Assembly: GCA_016584305.1 (NCBI GenBank) | Contig: JACEEZ010020544.1 | Location: forward strand, 48,051-112,050 | Direction of reading: 5' to 3' | From: Chionoecetes opilio | Taxonomy: Eukaryota > Arthropoda > Malacostraca > Decapoda > Majidae | Length of the DNA: 64,000 bases | Part shown: positions 8,949-20,794 of the stretch, one piece after another | Position numbering within the stretch: position 1 is the first letter of the stretch | Layout of the letters: every line of letters begins with the position of its first letter | The notes under the pieces: generated by a model | The model's database searches: none | Told to the model about the DNA's origin: nothing | Seen by the model: only the letters and a program-made list of their open reading frames with translations | Position numbers and translations under genes: made by a program

Positions 8949-10532
8949 CAGGGAGGTCCTGAAGATACGAGCAGTTAGGTTCCACCTGGCATACTCGTAA
9001 AGCGAAATCTCGTATAACGAAACACATAACTAATGGTAAAATATAGGTTTGGTTCCAGGACCCCATCAATTAAAAAAAAGAAAAAAAAAAAGACATGTTT
9101 TTCAAGCTAAAATAAACTATAGCAAACACAACAAACACACAGCGTCTATATTACCTACACTGTACTACCTATTCTGTAGAAAAACCATTCTGAAAGAGAA
9201 AATAACACACAAAATAACATAACTGCACATTAATTAAACATAAAACATAAAAGATGTCATCAAGCTCATCATCAGTCACCAGCCAATGACAAACTGTTTT
9301 TAAAACTTCTTGACCAATTTCAAGTCAGCGAGACATATTTCCGGGCAAGAATGGCATGCCAGACTGCCTCTCCGCCCTCTGTCCTCGTCATCCCAAACTA
9401 ATTCTCGTTTTATTCGGAATGCTTGCGTTTTAAGGAGTTTTAATGTATCAGATAGTAAGATATATAAGTAAAAAGCCTGTGTTGCTAGTGTTTTGGTGTT
9501 AGAAGGTGTGTATGTGGGTTGAAATAGTGAATATTTGTGTTATGGGGCGGTGGGGCCGCGGCAAGAATTTCTCCGTCACTCACTGCCGCAGCAGTCACCT
9601 CATCATAACATCTTTAAATCACCCTTATTTAAGGTGACACACGGTGCTACATTGATTTAGATAATGACACGTGTAAATAACATCTCACCATAATCACTAA
9701 GTTGTATAATAACGAGTAATAAGACGTTTAATCCTGCCCAAACCTACAGTGGCGGAGGAGCTGGTGGCTCCAGCCGCCACTCAAAACTTTTGAGTAAAAA
9801 CCCGCCGTCATCCGCCTCACCTGTGCCTTCCTGAAGAAGACAGTCAGCTCCCACGCCTGCCACACAGCCACACACAGGCTGTGATAGCACCATAGGATAT
9901 CACCAGGGATCATAGGATTCCTCAAGGGGTTCTCGCTCCCCTACTAAATATTACCAAAGACATCTATCTCCCTTGGTCTAGTGGTGTTGATATCCACCTC
10001 ACGGGCTTCATGGGCTGGCTCATGCTGCTGCTGCTGCTGCCAAAGGCTGCGCTGCCAAACGTGGATGAGTCCCTTGCTTGTATTTCATCTCTTTTCTCAT
10101 ATATATATGAATGATATCCATCCAAATGCAATCATATGTCTACATTCACCTAGAGAAATGATATTTCATAGCATACCAAACAATAATAAGCGAGCCTGGA
10201 GACTTCCTACCTCTGCTAATACCAGTCTCGAGCAGTCGTTGGCCAGTCTGCACGTTATTTTCAGATTGATTATAATAGTTCACCTTAGTACCTAAGGTTG
10301 TACGATAATTATCGTACAACCTTAGGTAAAATCATATAGTCAGTAAATGTTTATAATTTTAGTAAATAACTTGTAATTTACTTTAGTAAATAACTTGGTA
10401 ATTTTACTCACCCCAGTTTGAATGTCGTAACATTGGATTTTCGATCTCGTATATTGAAAATAGACCCTAATTTACACATCTCGTATCATCGGATTCTCGT
10501 AAATCGAATGCTCGTATAACGGGACCTCCCTG
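8949..10532. mobile_element. Pogo/Tigger-like element, family A, copy 3
   Basis: The ends are CAGGGAGGTCC and GGACCTCCCTG, flanked by TA. The first 300 bp and last 160 bp match copy 1. The middle (about 9252-10375) is not shared and holds no recognised transposase, so it is either extra cargo or the part lost from the other copies. Confidence 0.8.
10289..10328. repeat. Perfect 40-bp palindrome
   Basis: The half-site TACCTAAGGTTGTACGATAA is followed at once by its exact complement, with no spacer. It could extrude as a cruciform or be the terminus of an inserted element. Confidence 0.95.
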
Positions 10533-10560
10533 TATATATATATTATATACGCATCATATA

Positions 10561-12215
10561 CACTACCCTCCCGAGTTTCACGCTATGCGAGTTTCGCGAT
10601 CCTCGAGTTGTGTGCCTATAGCGCCGTTAGGCAGTGACCTCCAGGAGTGGGATGGTAGGCCCTGGAGATTAACTTGAGGGCTGTGATGGTTGGCCCTCGC
10701 CCGTGGTGGCGCAGACAGAATTTCTATAGTGACGCCTGTGATTAGAGGCTCATGCCGCCCCCTGTATCCTCCGATGCACTCGCAATCGAAGGTAGAGCTA
10801 ATGGACAGCATGTGGGTGTTCTTAGGCCACTCAACAGTGCAGAGAAAGATTTTAAGTGGATTTTACAGCCCTCATCAAGGATCGAACTCGGATCACCGAG
10901 AACGCCACTCGGAGACTTCTTCTTCTTATGACCTTTTCTGCTTAGTATCACTTTGTAGGTCGTCTGTCAAGCTCGTGCTCGAGCTTGACATATACTTGCT
11001 TACTTGGTTTACTTGGTCTTGTTAAGAGGCATAGCCTCACAGTCGTGGTGGTCCACCTCTGCTGCCAGTCCTGGCGTCCCTGTCTAACAGGGCCACCTGG
11101 TCTGGTATGGTGTTGGAGGTCCTACACTTGGCAGTGTAACCCGGTACTGGAGGTTCATCTGGCACTGTTCGTAGTATTTTGTCCAGTCCATATTTAAAGG
11201 TGTTGACAGAGCACCCTGTGATGTTTCTCACATTTTTGTGGAGGCTGTTGAAGATTTTGGGCCCTTCATGAGCCAGACTGGCAGCCAGTAAGGTCTTGCA
11301 TCTCCCCGTGGCCTTTGAAGGGAGGGTTCTTCTACTGCACTTGCGTCCAGTCCGCTCATTATCTTGACGCTATCATATCTTGACGCTACCCACTCTGCTA
11401 CCGCCACCCATAAGAGATGTATGGGACACATCTTCCTTCCTTCCTGCTTAATATAGTATAATAATAGGCTTAGTATAGCTGTATGTAGTTTTGCTTTGTT
11501 TTTTTCCATTTGTTTGTGTTTTTCTCTACAAGAACAGCCGGTGTCGCATAAGATAGGTAACACCTCGAAATAAGTAGAACCTTACCTTACTATTTACCAC
11601 AAAATACTCCTTTATAAGTGATTAACCATGACGTGTGTGGTACTGTGGTTTCTGGAGGTACTGGAGGAGACAGGAGAGAAGAGAGGAAGGCATTGTGACA
11701 GTGTTATTGTCGTATAACACTGTCACACAACCATCAGCTGACAAGATATGTGTCAGGCTCACTCACTCAGACCAAAACAGCATCCGCTGGGTGACTCCCA
11801 ACTCAAGCTGAATCTCAAGCTCCTCTCCTCCCTCCTCTTCTCTACGTAGTGTTGGCCGAAGCCACCACCCCGGGAAGCGGGTCACAAACCCTAGGCTAAC
11901 ACCCAGTACCCATTCCCTGCTGGGTGGACAGGGGCTTGCGGCATTTTCAGGATAATTTTTTGGGGAAAAGAGAGTCTTATAAGCTGTAAAATATGGTAGG
12001 TACACAGCCCTCGAGTTAACCTCCAGGGCCTGCCATCCCACCCCTGGAGGTCACTGCCTAACGGCGCTGTAGGCACACACAAAAAAAAAAAAAAAAAAAA
12101 AAAACTCAGACTAAATAAGCACTTTTACAGGGTTTATAATACCCGAGTTTAGCGATCCGCGAGTTTCGCGCTATGCCTCCGGAAGAAAGCAAGCGCGAAA
12201 CTCGGGAGGGTAGTG
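10561..12215. mobile_element. Pogo/Tigger-like element, family C, copy 1
   Basis: The ends are CACTACCCTCCCGAGTTTC and its inverse, with TA duplication (10559-10560, 12216-12217). It is the inverted equivalent of the copies at 21917-23297 and 32176-35032. An open frame at 10690-11025 is conserved with those copies but matches no transposase. A SINE central block (11848-11935) and a poly-A run (12081-12104) are inside. Confidence 0.85.
11848..11935 (-). mobile_element. SINE central-domain fragment
   Basis: The reverse complement of the conserved SINE block (from GGCTTCGGCCAACACT to GTCCACCCAGC) without a tRNA head, lying in family C. Confidence 0.75.
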
Positions 12216-12361
12216 TAGACTGGTTTATCAGTATGTATGATATACTGTAATCTTCGTAAATGTTTGTTCTATAATATTATCAAATAAAAAACAGTAAAAC
12301 ACGCTAAAGAAGTGCCATTACGAGACTCTGAAGAAATATGCATGAACTTAATATTCACTTC

Positions 12362-13816
12362 TGGGGGTGAGGCCATGATCCGCGGGTTGCATGCTGTCCT
12401 GACTGCCGTGTGGCAATCAGGTACCATTCCTCCTGACTGGAAAAGGGGGCTGGTCGTCCCTATCTGGAAAGGGAAAGGGAACCGTCAGGACTGCAACAAT
12501 TACCGCGGTATTACACTGCTCAGCGTACCAGGGAAGGTGCTTGCCCATCTATTGCTGACACGAATTCGCAGTCATCTGGTGAAGCATCAGAGACCTCAGC
12601 AGTCTGGGTTCACGCCTGGTAAGTCAACAACGGACCGTATCCTAGCACTTCGTGTCCTGGTGGAACGCCGACGTGAGTTTCGACAGGGGATGCTTGCAGC
12701 CTATGTTGATCTCAAGAAGGCGTTTGACTCAGTGCATCGTGAGTCACTCTGGGATCTTCTGCGACTTCGAGGGATTCCTGCAAGGACTATTGGTTTGATA
12801 ACTGGTCTGTATTCTGGGACTGAGAGTGCTGTGAAGTGTGGGGCAGGTGTATCCAGCTTCTTTCCTGTGAATACAGGAGTGAGGCAAGGGTGCGTCCTTG
12901 CCCCATCACTTTTCAACGCTTGTATGGACTGGGTATTGGACAAGGTTGTAGATCAAAGTGATTGTGGAGCATCCGTCGGCAACACCAAGATCACTGATCT
13001 TGTTTTTGCCGATGATGCAGTAATCTTTGCTGAGTCGCTGGAGGTCCTGGTGATGGCTCTTGAGGCGCTGCACGAGGAGGCAAAGCCTTTGGGACTTGAG
13101 GTCTCCTGGCTCAAGACCAAGGTCCAGGTGTTTGGAGACTTACTAGATGAAGCAGTACAGTCTGTTCATGCGTGTGGCGAGGACATTGAGATCTTGGAAA
13201 GTTTTACATACCTTGGTAGCGCAGTCCATAATGACGGCGGGTCACGTCAAGAAGCCTTACGGCGGATTGGCATAGCCCACGGTGTTATGGACTCGCTCAG
13301 CGGGAGTATTTGGCGTTGTCGGTACTTGTGCAGGAGGACAAAGATCCGATCTTCAAGTCGCTTGTGATCCCTGTCTTACTCTATGGTTGTGAGACATGGA
13401 CACTAAATAGTGACTTGAAGAGACGAATCAATGCCTTTGGTAATAAGTGTCTTCGCAGAATCATGGGGTATCGCTGGGATGATTACGTGTCAAATCAGCG
13501 ATTGCACCGTGAGACTGAATCGAGGCCTATTACCTGCATAGTCCGTCAGCGCCAACTTCGGCTATATGGGCATGTGGCACGCTACCCTGAAACCGATCCT
13601 TCCCATCGGGTTGTATCTGTAAGAGACAATCCGGCGTGGAGGAGGCCAAGGGGGCACCCACAAGGCTCGTGGCTGGGGCAAGTTGATGTTTCTTGTCGAG
13701 AGCTGCTTGGTATGGGAAAGGAGCCTGCATGGGAACTCGCGCGTGGTGACCCCCGGGAGTGGCGTCGTAGGGTGGGCGAGGCGACGCGCCCCCCGGCGTA
13801 TGCCCCCAATGATTGA
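12362..13816 (+). pseudogene. RTE-like reverse transcriptase, frameshifted
   Basis: The reverse transcriptase runs from the region before NNYRGITLLSV through YVDLKKAFDSV (first catalytic Asp) and NTGVRQGCVLAP to LVFADDAVIF (catalytic Asp pair). The first frame is open to about 13365. The C-terminal part, with PVLLYGCETWTLNSDLKR and LRRIMGYRWDDYVSNQRL, continues in another frame to 13816, so there is one frameshift near 13320-13350. The endonuclease domain is absent. The enzyme would copy its own RNA at a nicked target. The single lesion in about 480 codons suggests a fairly recent insertion. Confidence 0.9.
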
Positions 13817-13824
13817 TTGATTGA
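12362..13824 (+). mobile_element. RTE-like non-LTR retrotransposon, 5'-truncated
   Basis: It is flanked by a 14-bp target duplication, TTAATATTCACTTC (12348-12361 and 13825-13838). The fold-back copy at 7796-7830 shows the uninterrupted site. The 3' end is a short GATT repeat rather than poly-A, as in RTE-type LINEs. The endonuclease half is missing, as expected from 5' truncation during target-primed reverse transcription. Confidence 0.9.
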
Positions 13825-13904
13825 TTAATATTCACTTCAACTCTTCGCCATTTAAAACTTTGCGAGTCAACTTTTATCATGAAGGGTATCAATAGAAGCG
13901 CAAT

Positions 13905-14330
13905 TTTATTAGCTTTCCATTGATGTATTTAGTTTTCTGATAAATGAATTACCCCCATGCATAGATTAGCGGTAACTAAATAAATAAAATCATCAATCGG
14001 GTAATTTTCCCGATTGATGAGGTTATTTATTTAGTTAACGCTGATTTATACATGGTGCTAATTCATTTATCAGAAAACGAAATATATAAATAAATAAATA
14101 ACATCATCAATCGGGAAAATTACCCGATTGAGGATTTTATTTATTTAGTTAACGCTAATTTATGCATGGGGGTAATTCATTTATCAGAAAACGAAATATA
14201 TAAGTAAATAAATAACATCATCAATCAGGAAAATTACCCGATTGATGATTTTATTTATTTAGTTAACGCTAATTTATGCATGGGGGTAATTCATTTATCA
14301 GAAAACGAAATACATCAATGGAAAGCTAAT
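13905..14330. repeat. Tandem array of hairpin centres
   Basis: Three hairpin units of about 125 bp each contain ATCATCAATCGGG, AATTTTCCCGATTGATG or their complements, then TTATTTAGTTAACGCT and AATTCATTTATCAG. It is an amplified form of the palindrome centre found once at 7965-8010. Confidence 0.8.
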
Positions 14331-14616
14331 AAAATTGTGCTTCTTGCGGCTGGTACATATAGGGTTTCTGTATTTAAACTCCGCGCTCAATGATATTGTG
14401 GTTAAATATTCGCTGTGATAGGCTTGTATGGCAAGTGTCAAGTGTTGCGATACAATAGATCCTCTTTTTCTGCTTGAGTGAGTTAGTGTGACTAATAAGG
14501 TCAAGCGGTAGAGTACGACGTGTTGACGCTGCTGCGCCCTCTAATTATGGCTAGGCTAAATAGTCAAGATATTCAACATATTCTTGATGGATATAAAACA
14601 GAAGCATGAATGCATG

Positions 14617-15966
14617 AATGAAGCATTTATGTACCAAAATTAGCTGTATTATGTTGAATAGTAAGTGTTTCATTGTGCGTCTGGCAGCACGGTCACGGCC
14701 CTGTTACCGCACTTTGACGTAACTCTTCACTTAGCTGGTAGCCTCCACCAAGACGAAATATAGATTTTCTGGTATGGAATGAGCATCCTATTCATTTAGG
14801 CACTATAAATATGATAAGTAATTACTTTTAATTTTAATTAAACCTGCCGCACAGGGGGGTAGGCCTATTAATTTGATATCAGCAGTGAAGGGGTTAATAA
14901 CTAAGTCAAATAAAATATTAAATGTAAGATTACGTCACTAAAAATAATTGTTAGTTGATAATTAATTATTATATCCTAAGTGATGGATATCCATCGTTCC
15001 CGATGCACCAAAACACCTCACCTCCGCTCTCATAACCAGCTGTTCTGGTAGGCTCATAATTACGCCTCACAATAACCACTTTGAATCATATGAACATCCA
15101 ATATTCCTCACTTGGGGCACCATTTTGTAGATATTTATGTCACAAACACATATTTATTTGAGATCTTACCTTCGGAAAACCCATTTCTATCTCATCCCGA
15201 CAAAATTCCCCAGCCAGTCAACTAACTAAGATACTTATCGTAATAGGAGGGTTGAATTGGGTTGAAGGCTTATCAATACTGCAATGTCTTGATATCCGAA
15301 GTGGTCGTGCATGATCAAGGCCACAGGTGAAGGGCGGAGGCGGAGGCGTTATTGTGATATGGGCGTCAAGCGGGTTATCAAACCCATCACGGCGCGGTGA
15401 GTATAATCACTGAGACGTCAGGGAAGCTATTCAGGCTTAATAGACGCGGCACTGATATTCGCTGTGTCGATAAGACACGTCCTATTGTTTTTAACACTTA
15501 TGTAGTACAAAATGAACGTATGTACAATTCTCTCAATGTAATCAGATAAAATTAAAGAGATGTTAATCCCGTGGGGGCTGGAATGGTACTGAATCTCCGT
15601 GGGCGGCGGCGAGGCCCCGCTACCAATACCTAGCCTGGTGTATAATTCCCGGTGGTTAGAATAATCACGGCAGCGGCCACCACAAAATACACGTGTCACC
15701 TTTCGGTGGGCGGCGGGTGGACCTCCACAACTGGTGCTAATTCTATAAGGTGCAAATGGCTAATACCACTGGGAAAGTTCATTTATAATATTCCAGTACT
15801 TATCATTTACTTAAATTACCTTAATTAATACACATTACCATTATAACTATATATATATACATCCCTACCTTTCTCCCCTATGATGAACAGACAATCCTCC
15901 CTCACAGGGGGGGGGGGGGACAAAACCACCACTCTACTAATTCAGAGGGTGGTTGGTGGATAATTT
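14617..15966. repeat. Repeat R1, copy 2
   Basis: It matches copy 1 (34-585 and 2491-2637) except for an extra 669-bp stretch (14898-15566) flanked by TTAAT. The TA tract is short here and there is no pogo-like insertion, so this copy shows the pre-insertion state. Confidence 0.75.
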
Positions 15967-16320
15967 ACACGAGATGGTTTTTGAGGTAGTTCAAAGTGTT
16001 TTCTGTTATAACCAGGCTAGGGGAAGAATCTAGCCACTCAATAATAGCAGTTTTCTTGCTCGGAAGATATTCATGGTATTCTTAGCCCTGTTACAAAGTG
16101 CGTGCCATGCATGAATGTGGTCTGTATGAGTAAGTGTGTTAAACAAAAAAGGCACTGTTTGATCCAGGAACACTGGCAAATAATTATTGGCATGCATGGT
16201 TACATGTTTCAAGATAGTACGGGCCACTGACACCTAGACCATAACCTGGCCAAGGTGTAATGCCGTTATTTCCCCTGGTTTATTATCTATCAACCACTTA
16301 TCCTTATCCCATTACTTACC
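15967..16320. other. No recognised gene
   Basis: A minus-strand frame of 67 residues (16030-16233) has no domain I recognise. Nothing else is seen. Confidence 0.4.
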
Positions 16321-16339
16321 ATGGTCATTCAACAGTTGG

Positions 16340-16357
16340 TTGTAGTAGTAGTAGTTC

Positions 16358-16390
<33 letters not shown>

Positions 16391-16404
16391 CAGATGTAGT
16401 AGTC

Positions 16405-16443
<39 letters not shown>

Positions 16444-16470
16444 AGTAGCAGTAGTAGCAGAAGTAGTAAT
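16340..16470. repeat. (TAG)n trinucleotide microsatellite
   Basis: About 40 TAG units with a few substitutions. Open frames here are poly-Ser or poly-Val artefacts. Confidence 0.97.
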
Positions 16471-17612
16471 TGTCTAACTGAAGTTAGGTGTGGAGGCTTT
16501 ATAATACATCAAACAATTATGTTAACCCCATATATTAAATATAAACATGTATTAAAAGGCCTGGAAACTAAAACAATCAAACAGGTAGTGTGACTGGCTG
16601 AGTGGTCATTAAAAAAGCTCTCAGGATATTACGTCGGTTTGCGTGAATGTCACAGTTACATTATCACTAATACCATACCATTGATCCTGCTACATCCTAT
16701 CATATTATTCTATATATACCCTTGATCCTACAGTTCCAAATTCATTTTAGCTAGTGTTCAATAAGGGGGGGGGGGGGGGGAGAACGTGACATGGAGGCAG
16801 TGACTGGCAAGTACGTAGTCATTTAAAGAGAGGCTGAGTGGCTCCCCTGCCAGACGCCTGTAGGGTAGTGGAGAGGTGACTGGTCAGGTAACATTGATAA
16901 GGGGGGGAAGAATTATTATCACTTTTAGATACCCAATAAGTTGGACAACTAGGAGTGCAGGACAATGAGGGGAGTATCTCACCTGTAGTGTAGTAGAGAG
17001 GTGACTGGTGGAGTGATGTGTGAGAAAGCAGTGAGGGTAAGGCTAGAGAAATAAAAAAAGGAACTAAGGAAGAAGTTCCTGTATCTCAGTTGTTCCCCTT
17101 TAGTTCATTCCATTTGTCGAATATCTGCATCGTGACAAGGTCACATGTATTAAATTTAAATATCTGTAAAGTCACTTCTGTACATAACTACATATGAGTA
17201 CAGTATATCCCGCTTATGGTTGGTGGCAACCTTTAGAAACTGAGTAGGTGGAATTGAATGCACCCATAATGATGCAGCCACAAGACTACTTGTAAGGGAA
17301 TATTAAGGCAGCGATATATCTATCAGCCCGCTGGGCAGGGATGCTCGAAAATCCCTCGTAAGGGACAACTTATGAGTGTATGGCTACAATAACCTTACGA
17401 GGGTGGGCTGAGGGAGATGCTCGTACCGAGCCGTCACTCCCGTACGGTTATCGGTGGCCTCTGGGTGGGGAATATTAGGGATATTCTAGGGATTTGTGTG
17501 GGGAAATTCTGCTGACCAATCACAGTGCAACGCCTCGCATGACGCGGCCTTATCTAGCCAATCATCATGCTCTCAGCTGTCAGGGAGCCCGATAAATAAA
17601 TTTAAAGACTTA
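16471..17612. other. No gene seen; contains an 18-nt poly-G tract
   Basis: Mostly unique-looking sequence. A G run lies at about 16766-16783. The words GGAGAGGTGACTGG occur twice (16869, 16993), suggesting a small local duplication. Confidence 0.45.
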
Positions 17613-17860
17613 AAATGCCGTTGATGAGCTAAAATCGGCCCCTTTCGGAAATCGTCCCACGGACGCTTATTTAACCTAAATAACTCTACAAAACTTAACA
17701 CAAACCTATCATAAACCTTACCTAAGCTAAACCAGGCCTAAACATAACTTAAATATAACTTAACACAAACCTAAAAACTATGTTTGCCGGTGTTGAACTA
17801 AGATTGGACGATTTCCGAAATAGGGCCAATTTTAGCACAACACCGCCAGAATGTTACGAT
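17613..17860. repeat. Inverted repeat with AACCTA-type loop
   Basis: The arms GAGCTAAAATCGGCCC...TTTCGGAAATCGTCC (left) and the complement of GGACGATTTCCGAAATAGGG (right) flank a loop of repeated AACCTAA, AACTTAA and ACACAAACCT words. It may be a small MITE; no target duplication could be fixed. Confidence 0.6.
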
Positions 17861-18401
17861 AATACATAGCCGCCATATTAACCTTTCAGCGTAATATTCT
17901 CCTGCTGAATACTACAGAGACGTACCCAGGGTATACCTTGATGCGCTGATCATAGGTTCGAGTCCTGCGTGCCCGAAATTAGCATCTATAGGCCCCTGCT
18001 GGCCCGCTCCGTACCTCCCTGCCGTATTCGTGGCCGCGGCGGTCTCTTTTATAGTGGATGAGAACTGCGCGTTCGCTCTTTAGTTCAGACAAGACACACT
18101 GGGGGCTAACACTTCACTCTTGACACACGTGACACTTGTGTGCAAGGATAGTATAATTTATAATATTCTTGCTTGTGTGTGTACGTGCGTTTGTACGTCA
18201 GACATTTGATACCAGTTCAGTTCAGTTCAGTTGTTGATACCACCACCACCGACCGCATCATTATAGCCGTAGCGGCCAAACTTGTATGATGAACTATACG
18301 TTTTGATTCAAGAAGTTGACTGATATATATATTTGATATATTAGGTTTGCCCTAATATGAATTTATTACAAGTATAGGTATTGTATGTTAAATATGATAT
18401 A
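17861..18401. other. No gene seen
   Basis: Unique-looking sequence with short repeats such as CAGTTCAGTTCAGTTCAG at about 18213. No exon is recognised. Confidence 0.4.
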
Positions 18402-18487
18402 CACACAAACCTCGATTTCCCGGACCTCGATTTGGATATCGGATTTGCCGGACAAAATCCGAGGGCCGGGGATATGTCAGTCTCGGA

Positions 18488-18532
<45 letters not shown>

Positions 18533-19357
18533 TTATTATTATTTTTTTTTTTTTTACACGTTGAAATGCCTGGTCCTGTTCGTAAATTGACCAAGTTTTC
18601 CGGCGGTCCGAGCGTCTCCTGTCACCCCTGGTCATCCTGTCACCCCTGGTCAGTGTCCGCGCCTCCCGCCAGGTGGCAGCATGCTCAGCGGTCGTATTGT
18701 TTACATTTGGGCACATAACATTCACGGTTCACCTGCACAACCTCCGTCAGTCACCTGACTCCCACTGCCCCTGGTGCAAGAACATTTCTGAGACTATTGA
18801 ACACTTTCTGCTGCCTCCCGCCAGGTGGCAGCATGCTCAGCGGTCGTATTGTTTACATTTGGGCACACAACACTCACGGTTCACCTGCACGGCCTCCGTT
18901 AGTCCCCTGACCCCCACTGCCCCTGGTGCAGGAACGTCTTTTGAGACTATTGAACACTTTCTGCTGCCTCCCGCCAGGTGGCAGCATGCTCAGCAGTCGT
19001 ATTGTTTACATTTGGGCACACGACACTCACGATTCACCTGCACAGCCTCCGTTAGTCCCCTGACCCCCACTGCCCCTGGTGCAGGAACGTCTTTTGAGAC
19101 TATTGAACACTTTCTGCTGCCTCCCGCCAGGTGGCTGCATGCTCAGCGGACGTAAAAGTCCGCGGCAGGGTAGTTGATATTGTCGGTTGCCGGACAGTAA
19201 ATACTAGAGTAGGAGTACGAGATAAACGTCTGGGGGTGGGTAATGGCATCGAACTTTTTTTTTTTTTTTTTTTTTTTTTTTACCTGCGATTCCCGGACTT
19301 TTGCGGTTCCCGGACCAGTGCTCCCTCCTATTAGTCCGGGAAATTGAGGTTTGTGTG
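18402..19357. mobile_element. Pogo-like element, family B, copy 1
   Basis: The terminal inverted repeats begin CACACAAACCTCGATTTCCC and are flanked by TA (18400-18401, 19358-19359). Poly-T tracts lie inside each end. The core is a 151-154-bp tandem repeat (18662 onward). Copy 2, inverted, is at 46644-47388. Confidence 0.88.
18662..19150 (+). repeat. Minisatellite derived from a LINE zinc-finger segment
   Basis: Units start CCTCCCGCCAGGTGG at 18662, 18813, 18967 and 19120 (last one partial). Each translates to a segment with CPWCKNISETIEHFLL or close variants, which resembles the C-terminal C-x2-C...H zinc-binding motif of LINE reverse transcriptases (there usually followed by C-P). The frame is open across the units (18673-19155), but it is unlikely to be a working protein because the final Cys is replaced by PPARW. 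Confidence 0.75.
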
Positions 19358-20131
19358 TATATGGAGTCAATGACGCAATAAACACATCACATTTCAAACA
19401 GGCAAGCATGAAATGGCTCTATAATGCACAATTAACAAAATATAGTGATACAACTTGTAATTTATTGTTAGTTGATGTCTTGTCGCTTCAAATTTCACTC
19501 CCTGAGGGAGTTAAGGGTGGTCCCGACCACCCTTAGCCTCACGGTCCCGTAGCGAGTGAGAAAACGGTTGGAGCATCACCCGTAGAGGCGCTACGAGATA
19601 AAAGCCCCCTAGGGTAATACTTACGGTCCCGTAACTCTTTCGAGCATCTCCCCCTGGTCAGCAAACAGAGGATAGCACAAAGAAAGCCATTTTTGGGGGA
19701 GAGTTTAGGATGCCCCGCCATCATTGCTTTGCATTGGCACTGAAGACTTCTTGTGATTACTTTGTTAGTGTTTTACAACAGTCTTTGTTCTCCCACAAGT
19801 TCCAGTGAAGAGGTCTCAAGAGTACAGACTCAATTTTGATGTCTGTCGCTTTTATTTTTTTAAGTGGATCTTACAATCAACCTTTCACTTTTTTTTCATA
19901 TTACTCTCACACATAGTTATGGTATCACACGCCATTTCAGGGTGTAGCATCTCACCCAAACCTCCTCCACTCCACAATTCATTTCCTCTCCCTTAAAAGA
20001 AATACCTAATATCTCATACACTATCATTATCACCAACATGTTTACATCTAATTCCTAAAAAAAAAAAGCAAGCAAATGGATAAGTTGATGGAAACAAACA
20101 CTTACATGACATCCACATTATACCCTGACAG
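19358..20131. other. Probable intron or upstream sequence, no exon seen
   Basis: Unique-looking sequence between family B and the eIF4E2 exon. The earlier exons of eIF4E2 were looked for in 1-20131 and not recognised, so they probably lie outside the window. Confidence 0.4.
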
Positions 20132-20268
20132 GAGGACATCATCTCAATGTGGAACCGGACAGCACAGGACACTGTCACCACCACACGCATCCGAGACACC
20201 CTCAAGCGTGTCCTGAACCTCCCGCCCAACACAGTCATGGAATACAAGACTCACAATGACTCTCTCAA
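20132..20268 (+). CDS. EIF4E2: eIF4E2 / 4EHP internal exon
   Basis: The exon (45 codons plus 2 nt) follows an acceptor ending CCTGACAG and ends at a strong donor, GTAAGTG. It encodes EDIISMWNRTA..., then RIRDTLKRVLNLPPNT and VMEYKTHNDSL, matching the C-terminal part of metazoan 4EHP. 4EHP is the cap-binding paralogue of eIF4E that represses translation of selected mRNAs in the cytoplasm with partners such as GIGYF. The Trp in SMW corresponds to eIF4E Trp166, which contacts the methylated guanine (family knowledge). The exon ends in phase 2. No upstream exon is visible. The next exon is proposed at 38699. Confidence 0.92.
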
Positions 20269-20339
20269 GTAAGTGAACTGTCATGTTGCTCATCTCTTGA
20301 TTAACACTAATTGTTGTCTGCTGCTGCTGTGGTCTGTCT

Positions 20340-20472
<133 letters not shown>

Positions 20473-20794
20473 GGGGGGTTGGCATGTTGGTATGTATTAT
20501 CCTAGCATATTTCAGTTTTGAGCATGCTTGCGTGCATGTGTGTGTGTGTTTAAAAGAGAAAGAGGAAAAGAAACTGATTGGCAAGGCAGTGCACGAAGAA
20601 TGAGTTTCACACTACAGTACCCTCCCGCGTTTGGCATTTGCTTTCTTCCGAAGGCATAGCGCTAAACTTGAGGATCGCGAAACTCTGGTATTGAAAACAC
20701 TGTAAAAGTGCTTATTTATTCCGGTGCGAGGTGTAACGTATTTTACGGCTTATAAGACTCACTTTCTCCCCCCAAAAATACCCTGAAAATGCCC

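Larger units (their letters stand above)
12218..14340. repeat. Fold-back element, second copy, with nested LINE
   Basis: The blocks TATCAGTATGTATGATATAC..., GAAATATGCATGAACTTA... and TAGCTTTCCATTGATG... match the fold-back inside family D. The RTE-like LINE sits at 12362-13824. To its right the hairpin centre has been multiplied (13905-14330). Confidence 0.75.

Noticed and set aside
9728..9925. A host exon on the minus strand ending at a GTGAGG donor
   Set aside because: The translation (WCYHSLCVAVWQAWELTVFF) matches no family I recognise and it lies inside family A copy 3.
14894..15566. piggyBac-type element (TTAA duplication)
   Set aside because: The segment lacks inverted ends starting CCC/GGG and has no ORF; microhomology deletion in the other copy explains it as well.
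16260..16593. Poly-Ser and poly-Val frames
   Set aside because: They are translations of the TAG microsatellite.
18673..19155. A working zinc-finger protein of 160 residues
   Set aside because: The frame is open only because the 151-154-bp unit repeats nearly in phase, and the final metal ligand is missing.
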